A stretch of DNA of 64,000 bases. Source: Pycnopodia helianthoides. Taxonomy: Eukaryota > Echinodermata > Asteroidea > Forcipulatida > Asteriidae. Each line of letters opens with the position of its first letter. Position 1 is the first letter of the stretch. A model generated the notes under the pieces. That model worked only from the letters and a program-made list of their open reading frames with translations. It ran no database searches and was not told the DNA's origin. Positions 22,001-33,525 of the stretch are shown here, one piece after another. The translations under genes and the position numbers were made by a program. Location of the stretch: the NCBI GenBank assembly GCA_032158295.1, contig CM063256.1:14988953-15052952 (forward strand), written 5' to 3'.

Positions 22001-23247
22001 TCACAGGCACACAAGAGCCTGATTGAAGTGACCCTGCGAATGAGGCACCTGTTGCTCACACTCTCGTCTCGATATGGCAGCGTCCACCAGCATGTAGAAC
22101 CGGCTGAATGTATCTGTCTCCATCTTCGTCGGCGGTGGCGAGGGGCGCAGTTGGGGCGAGGACTCTCTAGGTGGAGAAGGTGGTGGGGTTTGGGAAGGCA
22201 GCTGGGTTGATGGCACGTGTGCATTGTTATGAACGGGAAGCTTAGCGCCCTCTTGTGCCTGACTTAGATGACGGTATAACTCGGTGTGCTGATGGGCCAG
22301 TGGCATACAGGGAAAGTTTGACCCCCTAGATAAGGTGAGGTCCAGCGGCGCCCTGATGTACTGGTATGCATTTGGATAGTTCAGAGGGGTGGAGGAGGGT
22401 AGCATTGTGAGAGGTGATGAATGGTAATGGCTGGGCTGGGCCAGTACGGGGCTACATACTCGACCAGCGGGGCTACATACTCGACCAGCGGGGCTACATA
22501 CTCGACCAGCAGGGCTACATACTCGACCCGCGGGGCTACATACTCGTCCTGCACTTGTAGATCCCGCATCGCTTAGGGACGGGCTCGATACGTCCCTCTC
22601 CATGCAGACGAGGTCATTCTGGGTAAATTCTGTGCGTTTGTTATGCTCGTGAATGTAAGGGGATGGGCGTGGCGATGGGGCGCCCTCTGAATACCCATCC
22701 GACTCATAAGGCGGTGAATCGTAGCCGCTGGCACTCATGGATGACGTATCAGCCTCGTTACCACTGTCCGATAGTCTGGACTCATCCAAGTTAATACGGG
22801 CATGTGCTTTGGCTTCTTCGGGACTTCCCTGTCCCTCTTCGACACCGTCTTCATCGGACTGCCCGTTAATCTTTCCAGGTGAGCGTCTGCTGATGGTGAA
22901 CTTGTCCGGGTCTCTCCCTTCCCGGCGGATCATATCGGGCAGGATTCTCCTCCTGGCGTTGATGAACCAGTTGCACACCTGCAGGAGAGTCAAGTTGGCG
23001 ACCCGGGCAAGGTGGAGCTTCTCTTGGTCGTTCGGGTAGGCGTTGTAGCGGTGCTCGTACAGCCACAGCTTCAGAATGTTGACGGCTTCCTTGGGGAGGT
23101 TTCCGCGGCGTTTCTTGGTGGTCATGCCGGTCGAGGCCGGTGCGATGCCGCCGGCTGGACGGAATTTCTTGTGGTGGATCACGCCGGCTCCGGAATCGGA
23201 CATGTCTGTTGGGGTGGTGTTTCCGTTGGACTGAATCTTCACAGTAG
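22001..23247 (-). CDS. tgif: TGIF-class TALE homeobox transcription factor, large terminal exon
   Basis: TGIF proteins are nuclear homeodomain repressors that bind a TGTCA-type site and act with SMAD2/3, CtBP, Sin3 and HDACs. In sea urchin and sea star embryos tgif is a mesoderm network gene linked with erg and hex. The exon starts after a strong acceptor (TTCTGTTTTACTCAACAG) and runs 414 codons to TGA at 22001-22003. It has no initiating ATG at its head and needs one base from an upstream exon, so the N-terminus is missing. Counting from the Val at 23242, residues 42-104 form the homeodomain, with the TALE loop (NAYPN) and WFINARRR, followed by [10 protein letters not shown]. Residues 232-266 are five AGRVCSP repeats, 299-303 is PLDLT, 352-358 is TPPPSPP, and 379-393 is [15 protein letters not shown], which matches the C-terminal block of vertebrate TGIF. 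The class assignment is secure. Confidence 0.95.
22445..22549 (-). repeat. tgif: Coding minisatellite in tgif, 21 bp x 5
   Basis: Five nearly identical 21-base units encode AGRVCSP in the linker between the homeodomain and the C-terminal repression region. The frame is preserved because the period is a multiple of three. Each unit contributes one Cys and one SP dipeptide. The high identity suggests recent expansion and probable length variation among individuals. Confidence 0.9.
22928..23119 (-). other. tgif: TALE homeodomain segment of tgif
   Basis: This is the region encoding the DNA-binding domain. It has the basic N-terminal arm KKRRGNLPK, helix 1 with [15 protein letters not shown] including the three-residue loop extension, and helix 3 with [13 protein letters not shown]. 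Ile at the homeodomain position 50 equivalent is typical of TGIF and PBX-type TALE proteins. The domain is intact, with no stop or frameshift. Confidence 0.93.
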
Positions 23248-23290
23248 CTGTTGAGTAAAACAGAAAGAGAAGACTATTATAAGTTTACGC

Positions 23291-23328
<38 letters not shown>

Positions 23329-26310
23329 CGATGGATTATCATAACAATACAACCTTCCAATATAATGAGTGTAGCTCTTAAAAACTTTGTCCCTCACGTT
23401 ATTTATTGATACAATATGATGTTTTATTGGGCACTGTACTATTCGAACTATCTCACGGTTATACAACTGAATTGAAACTTTTTATAGGTGGTTTTGAACA
23501 TAAACTGATACAAAGGAACTGCACATTTTACAACCCTGTAGTGAAAATGTGTTTCAAAACATCGTTTGCAGCGTTTTTTTGGTTTTGCATTCATCCAGCT
23601 CTAACCAATTATATGAACCCAGCACTCCTGAAAACGAAACGAAAACCTTAACAGCCATTCAGGATGCTGGCACCTATACACATTTAGCGAAGCAATCATA
23701 TTTACACAACGGCAATATTATTTCGAGTCATTTCCTCATATATACAGCTCAACTCCGTCAAACCATGGATTTTAAACCCAGACTTAAGTGCCTCCCATGG
23801 GGTCGCGGGGAAGTACGCTAGTATCGGGCCAGGCCATCAGGGTCTCGAGTCCCCAGGCATTCGGAAGGAACCGTGTTCTCAGAAGGGAAATAGCTTTACC
23901 ATCGTTGCAACTTGAGGACTTCCCACAGGGCCTATACCAAGAAATTGGGGTAGTTGGGAAATCGTTCAGCCTACAAGTTGGTAATGGATTTACAGCTCGT
24001 GATAGTGGATTGAAGAGGGGTTAGCGAGGTCTCAAAGAGGCCGGCATTGGGCAACGATTTGGGGGGACACGACATCCAGAAAGGTCGGCCATTGATTGTG
24101 TATAAAGACCTATGGTATGGAAAGCAGAGTTCTCCCTTAATAACAGTGGTTCGCTGGCCAAATAAATGCCATCAGGTAAACCATCCAAGGACCAGTCAAA
24201 ATTCTGTACAACTAGTCCAGCTGGCTAGTTCAATGAGCTCCCACTGCTGCATGTAAATCACTGATTGTTCATACACAGTGTTGAAAGATAACTAAAAAAA
24301 AACACGGACCAGTGAAAAAGCTGGCAGACTAGTGAAATGACAAGCTCACTGCATGATCCCTCCTGGCTTGACACTGAAACAGTTTAGGGCAAATCCTATA
24401 GAGTATTCTAGGTTTGGCTGAGATATTAATAATATATTGATATTGATTTAAACCTAGTTTATGCCGACTACCTGGCATTAGAATCACCGACTGTTTATAC
24501 AACGTTGTCTTATCATCTCATTATAGTACCATTGTGTCTCGTGCCGTAACCACTGCAACCTAATAATATCATCCGAATTAAACCTGCTACAATATTAATT
24601 ACTAAGGGTTCGTGCGCAGTATCCCCGATCTGAACTGAATACACGATACAGGAACGCATTGTCTAGAAACTTGACCCCCTGATACGCACATGTAATAAAT
24701 AACGTCTTATGGGTGCATGGTTGAGGACAGACAGACGTTGCGGGAGGGCTTTCCACCTTCAGCGACATCCGAGGGGTGCCCTAGCGGCGCTTCGCCCCCC
24801 AGTTCCCACGTGCCTTAATACAACGGCGACCCTCGCCACTGGACACCTTCTTTTTTTTGTATCATGGATATACGACCGATGTTTTATCAATTGCAGTTCT
24901 TGTATAAACCGAATCCGGGCTGAAGGTTATATTAATATTTTGTCAACAATGAATTTCTTCCAGACCCGAGGTTGTTTGTAATTGTAAGGTGCAGACGCAT
25001 GTTGGCGACACGCTTGGTTAACAGCGTGTGGTATTGCATTGGGCAGTGGATACTATAGAGCATAGCTAGCTGTCCGGAGTGTCCACCATTACAGACAACC
25101 TACACTTCGAGAAGGCCTAGCTCAAAGCCGAGAACATTAAGCAGATCTAGCCGTAGCAAATTTATGTGTTTGAAATCGAGCAAGGGGTAATTTATTCCAG
25201 AGAGTGGATTTCATATTCAGTTTAAACATAATTATTTTACAGACGGGACATTTTTTTGTCATTATGACGTTTGAATAAGCAAGACAATTTGTACAATAAG
25301 TCCCTCCCCAATCCGGAATCCGCAGAGTGTTAACGGCCGTTATGGTCATACAGGTTCATTAACATAAATTGGTACCGACTATTACACTTTACAACAATGA
25401 GTCAATGACAACTAACATAATCGATTTGTCCAGATAGTTATATCCGGTATGTTCGGTATTGTTCACAATGTGCTATAAATACGCTCATACACCCATATGC
25501 TGACCCATATTTTACTAAGCATATATGTAAATATCACCCTCAAAAAATGAGGGAAATTTAATTCCATTTCAAACAGCTGTCTTGTTTGATTTCAATTTAA
25601 AAAAAATTGAAATTCAATAACAAAAAGTTTGAAATTCATCTCAGTGTATACCTCTTGGTAACACATGTGCTCTGAAGTTTACGTTTTCAAACAACCAGAA
25701 CAAACAAATACCTAAATTAATGAATAATTAATAAATAAACAAATAAATATTTTTTTTAAAATATGAAACAAATACAATAACATGCTAATCGAAGACGGCC
25801 GCAGCTGGCCGTCTCAATTAGGTCATCTCCTCTTACTGCGACGGACGGGAGAAAGTGTCCTGATCCAATAAACACGTGGCGGGAAGCGTAAACCAATCAA
25901 GCGTGGCAGATATCCATAATCAAAACAAGTGCACTGAAGACATGACAATGGCCAAACCAGACCACAGTCTCATTTCGGCTAGAGCAAGCCGTCCACTACA
26001 CCTTGGAATAATATGTGTTTAGAAGAAAAAAAAATACAATCACTTCTAAAAAATTACCGCTGCCCCTTCCGAGTGTGGACGGACAAATCTATATTCAGCG
26101 AATTGAGAAAGGTGTGAGAGATGTCATCTCCAGCTGGTGCCATGTTGAATTATTGTGCAATTGCATTTGGAAATCGGGCATTTAATTTTGCATAACCGCC
26201 GACGGAAAAACACATGTCGTCAAAGACAAATGATGCTCCATACGTTATTTCGTTAATATTTTTTTAAAACTGATATTCAATCATGCTGGCTCGATCAAGC
26301 TTCAAGTTAT
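23248..26310 (-). other. tgif intron upstream of the terminal exon
   Basis: It starts with a polypyrimidine tract and includes a 31-base A-run (23295-23325 on the plus strand) close to the splice acceptor. The ORFs here (66-90 codons) have no recognisable similarity. No RNA gene or clear transposon is seen. The 5' exon of tgif was not found in it. Confidence 0.5.
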
Positions 26311-26405
26311 ATTTGTGTGACCGTAATAACGTTGATTTTTTTGTATTCGTAATAACGTTGAATTTGTGTGTTTGTAATAACGTTGATTTTGTGTGATCGT
26401 AAATA
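26311..26405. repeat. Short tandem repeat, about 27-31 bp x 3-4
   Basis: Units of the form TTTGTGTGATCGTAATAACG followed by TTGAT are repeated with small changes. The last unit is truncated (CGTAAATACACC). Confidence 0.7.
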
Positions 26406-27350
26406 CACCTACTCTCAACAATGGGTCTGATTATTTAACCCACCCAGCCTCGGTTTAGACACGTTTAAATACTATGAAAAACAAAATGGCTGCACCGTGC
26501 TGAAGGTATATGTCATAACAATCGAGTTCTTTACAAACCATTTGTAACAGGTAGTTCTTGTTGGAACTCCCAGCATGGTGTTATGTCCTCCTGACACAAA
26601 TTGTACGGTCACCCAAAAAACAAGGTCAACATCTGACAAGTGAATTACCTTTAAGTAAGATGCAACAAAAGACAAGCCTATACCTAACTACTACCGACCC
26701 CCCCCCCCCTTAACTAGGCAAGTGCACCCCCTTTCAAATGATCTAATAAACGAAGACGCTGCTGAGTCAGACGCGGTAAAATTATCCCCCAAACGCCTAA
26801 GACGAAACGTCACATTGATCTACGTTCCGCGCTATGTTGCACTCCACTTCCCATTTATATCCCTGCCACCATGATTAAAGTGTTCAAACACATGAATTCA
26901 ATTTCAATGGAAACAATATACTCAGTGTAGATGTATGTCAAGTGATAACAAGGTTTTCCTGATTGAATTAGGCGTGATTGTTCCCATCAACTTATAGAAG
27001 GAGTGTAGCATTCCGTCTTCTTGTCTGGGATTTACGAACGAGGACAATGCATGTCAATCGTAAGCTCTTATCAGATTTCCCGGCAAATTCATTAGTATAC
27101 ATTGATAGTCAACCCAAAACTGATAGTCATTGTGACACTTTGTGTACACCATATGAGACTATGCATACAGTCTTACAGATATAGATATAGATTATATAAA
27201 ATTCAGCCTTTGAGAAAGACTGTGCTGGTGCTAGGGTCGTGACGTCGCCAGGCCATTACCAATTTCTGGTAAGCAGTTTGCAATTGCAATTCATTTGACA
27301 TACTATAATTCGATGTCGACACACTAATTAGATAGCCTACAATATACCAC
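26406..27350. other. No gene recognised; one repeat phrase
   Basis: The phrase TTTGAGAAAGACTGTGCTGG followed by GGGTCGTGACGTC (about 27208-27246) resembles the stretch CGAGAAAGACTCTGCTATAA followed by GGGTCGAAACGTC at 57541-57573, so a dispersed repeat fragment is present. A C-run lies at 26699-26709. Confidence 0.4.
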
Positions 27351-27520
27351 GGCCCAGTAATATAGAGCTGCTTAAGCATAATTAGGGACTAAGCACAGCA
27401 AAATTATGCTTACCACAGGAAGGTTACCAGCTTAGAAAATGTAACAGTTGCTCAAATGTGCTGAACAGAAAGATGCTAATACAACATTTTCAGCGGAAGC
27501 AGCTCTATGAAATTGGGCCC
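27351..27520. mobile_element. Family A element, copy 2
   Basis: Ends GGCCCAGTAATATAGAGCTG and GCAGCTCTATGAAATTGGGCC. At 170 bases it is shorter than the copy at 123. The central phrase GGTTACCAGC is shared. Confidence 0.72.
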
Positions 27521-30500
27521 CAGGACATGACAGGGATAAGGTCTGTTGGTGTGACGCTCCTTTAATCACGCCACATAAATCCGTGAAGGATCCAACAACT
27601 TGTATACATGTACTGTATGGGGGAATGGCCAGGGGGCTTCTCTTGGATTGAGTGCCTATTTGTTTTCGACGAAGGCAGACGACGAGCGCCACGCTCTGTC
27701 CTTTCTCAAAAAAAATTCCAACAGATATCAAGCAAACAAAATAATATCCCCGACCAACAATCCTTTGAAACATGAAACCACAATGCGCGTGTCACCTGCA
27801 CCTGCTGATGTTTTCAGAAAAACGTGCCGGCAAGAGGAACAAGAGCCGAGAACGCCGACTGTGTTGCCCATAGATATGATAGAAGAGAGCCCAGATTCTT
27901 TTGTATTAGGACGTGATGCTCTGGAGACAATGAATTACCCCTCTTGTCTACCATAAGGTTGAATGATTTTATTTATCGAGTCGAGTGACTGTCAATGGCT
28001 TGGGATGCCACGACAGTGCACATAATGTGTGTAGACCCAGGCGTGAACCATATGGAACCAGGCTTTCGGTATATCAACAAGTGGAACCACGGAATACGAA
28101 AACAATATATTAGTGATTTTGTTTCGCAACCAAATCGAGGGTATTTTAATAGCCACATGAAATCCAGTATTGTCATTATTGATTTGAGCCAATCACCAAT
28201 CGCATGTCCGCAGATTCAGGTTCCTTGACCCTTTGTCTACAATGCCGATCATTTTATGCGAGTCTAACATATTCTGTTTTAAACCAGTGTGGTACATCTT
28301 TAACTTGTGTCTCTGAGCTAATTCTGAAATCTTTAAATGAGCCAAAAACGTATATGATTCACACCTCGAAAGCAAAGAGACTCGATTTGCATCTAAGTTC
28401 GATTTCGTCTCATCAAATCGTCATTTACAGAGTCAAATTGCCCACAAACATTGTGATATCACAGAACAAAATACACACACCCGTAAAGAATGCCCATTTG
28501 TTTCACTGTTTGCACTTCCGTCCGACGTGAAAACCCTTCAGCAAATAAACACGACTGCGAGAGGCGGCAAGACGAGCCCTCTCTCGGATTGGCCTAGGTC
28601 GTGATGACAGCCGGCACCACGAGAACAATCCTCCCGATGATGATGACTGTACACGGAGCAACAATAACACCGTGAACGTGGCAACACGTGGCGGGCAAGA
28701 GGTTTATAAAAACAGGACTGCAACACGTGTCAAAGGATCCAACCCCGATCCAAACTATCTGTCTCTCTCCGGCTATTAAGAAACTGAAACTCTGGAGACA
28801 TCGCTGTGCGGGTTGCAGTAGATTCAAGTGCTTTAATGTGAAGGGGGTACCAAGCCGAATGTGAACGACCCAAAAAACTTCCAAACCGAAAAAGGAACAA
28901 AGGTATAGAACAGGAACGGCACACGTGTCCTTCATCGTTGATATTTTAAATTCAATGAATGGCCGGTCGAAACCGAAATTAAAAGAACATAAGAGTAGGG
29001 TGGATAGAGGACCCTCGTATGAAGGGGGTCGAGCTTTTATGTGGGAAGGAAGGACGGCCGGCCAAAGAGTGGCCGCTAATAGTCCAAACAAACCTGGTGA
29101 CAGAGGTGACGTGTCAAACCCACTGTGCAATATTGATCATCGTAGTTAAACCAACATGGAAACATAAAATGTTTTTTTTTACCGGTAGAGGGGGGTGCAG
29201 AAATAGAGACTGATCAAAGAGAGGGATGTTAACTAAAGATACGAATTATTAATAAACAGTTTAACTTCTCGTCCAGAGCGAACAAAGTAAACATTATCCG
29301 ATGACACGTCCATATTTTCCCATTCGCTGTCATCCCAAACCGGAACGTATACCGCAACCACAAAGTTCAACTCTATTTGTATTTCCTCATACGCAAACTG
29401 GATTATCAACGAGAGACAGCGGAGTCTGCAGACTGTTGTTTTACAAGTACATGCACAATTCGCCAACAACAGCTGTTTTCATCTCGCGCCCATTCATTCG
29501 GCACGCGTTCCCAATTTGCACAAAACAATGAAGTATCAACACTGTCTGGGCTGTAATCGTGACCGCGTGTGCAATAATTAGCACAAGTTGATTATTACGT
29601 TATTAGGCGTAGCTGCAAGTGTAGACCTAGCGGGGCAACGGTGTGTCACCTTTATTTATTTCTATCTCTATGTGGCCATCAACATTTTGACAGTAGTGGT
29701 AAATGTGAAATTATGCGACGAGGAGCCATGCTATGTTTGCCCCTCCAGTGGCCTCGGCATGAAACACACTTGATGACACGATGCACTTATCATGGTGCGG
29801 CCATCTTGAATTACTCCCATTTAAATCAATGTAACCAAACCGAGGCTGGAAGGAGAAAATAGTCTGGTTCCTGTTTATACAAATGAATACCATAGCTTCC
29901 AGTACTGCCATATATGACGCAAGGAACATGACCAAGATGGCGGCAGCACGATAAAGGTCAATGCTCACTAACGTGGTGGTTTTCAGATAAAATGGAAGAA
30001 CACCGACATGACGAGAAATCCGTAACCCGGATTTACTGCTAAATGACAACAGTCATTCTCCCGTCCCCCAATCTTTAACAGGTGAGGTTGTCGTTGGCCT
30101 TCGTTACGTTACACCACGAAGGCAGCAGTCAACGGTCCAAGACCCAACCCCCTGGGGGATCTTTGGGGCCCCTCCAGTGCCCCATTGTCCTCGCTGATAA
30201 ACACTCCTCGCGGAAGTAACAATTGCTGGTGTTAGGGCAAAGTGCGGAAGACGTCGTAAATAGTGACCGGACATTTTGGATGCAAGTCGAGACTCGTGTT
30301 TTGTTCACAGACACCTAAAATGCCCTCGTCGGGAGATTTCTGCTGATGCAGACCGACACGTGGTTGGGGCTTGCCAGGTAGATCAATTACAACCGCTGAT
30401 GGGTGCAGAACTTTCCCCTAAAACCCCTCTTAGTCATTTCAGGCCATTGACAAAATTAATACATTCCCTCGGTCCCCTTTAACCACTTCAAAGCTCGTTG

Positions 30501-31959
30501 AATCAATGCAAATGACCAAGAAACACCCGAGTTCAGTATCTGAAACCAGCGAGATAATCTGTTAATTTGTTCATCCGGTGGTTTGACGCACGGAAATCAA
30601 AAAAACATATCTACGGCGACCAGACTGTATTTGTACGGGGTAATCCAGTCGGAAGCTTCCCTCAAATGTTGGTGGAGCCTAAAAACACCTTCGGCGATGG
30701 TCTTTTGCAAGTCCAAAGAAGTCCAAAGAAGTCCAAAATCACCCATTTTTCCAGGATTGGTGAAGCGAACCATTTGCCCTTTCCTGTGTCCTTACGCTAT
30801 TTTCCTGCTAAAGTTCACACAATACGATTGAACTCGTTCCAACCACTATGTGTTTCTCCGATTTCTCCTCTGTTTTCCCCTGTTACTTTTACCAACTTCT
30901 ATTTCCATCATCGACGTAAAGTTTGAGAGACGAAATAACCTTTGTTTACAAAGAGAGTGACCTTTGTTCATTCCAGGACCTTTCTGGCAGGCGAGATACC
31001 GCACTGGTCATTTGGGAACATTCGACTTTTAGTGTCATATTTTCCACCTCAACTCAGGATCAATTATAAACATGACAGCTGATCAAGTTTGAAGATGTTT
31101 GAAGATTATTCGTATCAACAGTTTAATAAAAAAAAAAGGAGACAGTGCATCTCCATACAATATAATATGTGTAATGTTTCCTTCCGTTGAGCTGTGCACA
31201 AGTCGTGCCTGCAGAAAAGTCCAGGCACTTGCAACCCTTCATAATGATAGCTATACGGATTTGCATTGGTCCACGTGTTTACCATTGACATATTTTGTAG
31301 AAACAAACATATTATCGGCTATTATGTTTTAAAAATTGATTTAAAAAAAAATATTTCATGTAGTTTTGACGGTTACGTCACTAACCTTCAGTTGTTAAAC
31401 CAGTTTATAAACGACAATTACTGACATTCGAAAACTGTCCCGTCAGTCACAGATTTGATTCACACAGGAAGCGTTTGACAGCGTCAGATCGAAACATACC
31501 GGGACCCCCGATCTGGAAAATCCATTAATTTTTTCTTCTTACCAAACCAAATGACAAGTTGTGTATTTGAGGTCGTCAAATGAGGTGAGTTTTCTGTTAT
31601 ACCACGAGGTACTGCTCCGCTGAAGGCGGAAATGCATGTGTTAGTCCCGATAAGAGATGTCAAAGTTGTAGATGACAGTCGTAGCACCCAGTCAATGACA
31701 TGCGCAGTACTACACTACGGGCAGCGAGTCTAAACAAACTCAAGGATAACTTATTCTGAACTAGCAGAGATTATGCGGTATCAGCACGGGCACATTTCTC
31801 CATGAGCATCATACCGGCACGATAATGTCATCTGTCAACGAAAGGCGCAAGTTTGTTGTCGATGGCATCACAACTCGGTGTCAGATTTTAACAGACAGAG
31901 TAAAGTCTTACACCAATTAATGACACCATATAAGTTGTCCCACTACCTCGACGGTTAAA
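27521..31959. other. Long stretch without a secure gene
   Basis: Probably 5' intron or flank of tgif. A TATAAAA at about 28712 on the plus strand, three CACGTG or ACACGTGT-type E-boxes (28684-28730), an ATTGG box (28589) and YY1-like AAGATGGCGGC (29935) occur, but no transcript can be tied to them. ORFs of up to 178 codons (28594-29130, minus) have no recognisable domain and are overlapped by other open frames. Confidence 0.3.
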
Positions 31960-32290
31960 GCACATATACAACATTGGTAACTTTCACAAAGAGTCTAGTA
32001 CCCGCACTTTGTGTGACCCAACATAATACATGAGATGACAAACCTGTGAAATGTCAAGCTCAATCGGTCTTCGGAGTCATGAGCAAATAGTAAAAATAAA
32101 TCCCCATTATATGTTTCACCGTTTTCAAATATAGGGTTTTGAACACGCACGTTAAACACTAATTGTCTCACTCGAGTCCGAAAAACTCTAGCATTTCAAG
32201 CAAAACTATTTAAAGGGAAGTTTTACCACCATGGCCATGACCATGTAAGTTATGTGAAAATCTGTGACTATTTATATTTTCAATCTGACC
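31960..32290. mobile_element. Degenerate element related to family B2
   Basis: The phrases AACATTGGTAACTTTCACAA, ACAAACCTGTGAAATGTCAAG, GAGCAAATAGTAAAAATAAA and TAAGTTATGTGAAAATCTGTG follow the order of the element at 46661-47024 in inverted orientation, with many substitutions. It is an old copy whose termini are not definable. Confidence 0.4.
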
Positions 32291-33400
32291 ATTGTTGTAC
32301 ACACCCTGGAACGGACAAAAAATATGAAGGTATGGCTATCGCCAACTGAACTATTGTGTACCGTTGTGCTTACATACAAACTATATCCCATTCACAAGCG
32401 AAAACGGAACTGGTTCATTGGTCCTTCCAAAATATCAGTTCCTTTTTAAAACTCTGCCCGAGACCATTAGAGCAAGGAACAGGCCAACCAACGGTGTTTG
32501 ATTAATTTCAACAGGTCCATCGCGTTGAGTTTATGCAATTCCCTTGTCCAAACAACAACAGAACTCCAACTGGCATTTAGAAAAACGCCCCAGGCAATAG
32601 CCATACAACAATATCCAGAAAATCAGTTTTAACGATCCAGAATCACTGGTCCAAAAAACCACACACTATTTTAAAAACCACCCAACAAGGTCACAGTCAG
32701 ACGTCTGTACCATTTAACAGTATAAATGGTCTCGATAACGCCATACAAGGCTATAGGATAGAGTCTTGTTAAACTAACGAGCACCATTTCGTGCCGTCTA
32801 GCCCACATGATCGCCAACCCTGGGTGCTGGTCCAGCTAGGTGTGGGGTAAAGAAATACAAAGGCTTTAAATTAGGCTCGACCCCTCTGTGTACCAAATCA
32901 ATAATGGTTGATCAATCGAACTCCTTTTCAATAATTTACGTTGTGTGTGTATCTATTAAGACGCGGTCTGTTCGTTGTTCATTAACACAGTTTATATCGC
33001 GGTACCGGCATATTATAAACTTACCGCAGCTGATATTACCGGACTGCGGCGGAAAAATCACAATAATGTTTAGCTTAATATATACGAAGTAACAGACGGG
33101 CCGGTTATGTGGCAAGGGTGGTGTTGTTCTACCACGGGATCGAGGTTGATGATAGTATATTCAATATACGTGATGTTTCTTCTTTCTTTGTTTGACTAAT
33201 GACTTCCTTGCTTTGAGTCCTCTAGCTGTATTATTACGAATCCTCAAGTGGGACAAGTTTACTCAGTGCCTAAATAGCTGAAACGTTCATACAAACCGAC
33301 AAACAGTAAAGTAACAGTCAATTGGATGGCATGTGCTTTACAATTGAAATGGCCTCAAGTTACCTAAGAGGTAAATAAAATGTGTGAATGAATGTAAAAC
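32291..33400. other. No gene recognised
   Basis: AT-rich sequence. A strong minus-strand donor-like site (GCG, then GTAAGT, near 33020) has no matching exon. Confidence 0.3.
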
Positions 33401-33525
33401 GAGGCCTGGAATTTCATCTTTGAGAAGGGTAAGGCCATTGTCATTTTGCAAAGGGCACTTCCATTGGCAAATCTTTCAGTCTTTGTGAAACTTTAAAGGG
33501 GGACCAAGGCCAGGGGCAACAGAGG
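33401..33525. repeat. Dispersed GC-rich repeat, inverted single copy
   Basis: GAGGCCTGGAATTTCATCTT, TTTGCAAAGGGCACTTCCAT and CCAAGGCCAGGGGCAAC are the inverse of the repeat at 19855-20200. Confidence 0.65.

Noticed and set aside
22028..23066. Other-frame ORFs over the tgif exon on both strands
   Set aside because: They are shadows of the tgif reading frame, caused by its GC-rich composition and 21-bp repeat.
28580..28730. Promoter-like cluster: ATTGG, E-boxes and TATAAAA
   Set aside because: The motifs are short and common, and no exon follows on the plus strand that could be a first exon.
28594..29130. 178-codon minus-strand ORF
   Set aside because: Other frames on both strands are also open here, the composition is not that of a known family, and there is no promoter or splice logic tying it to a transcript.
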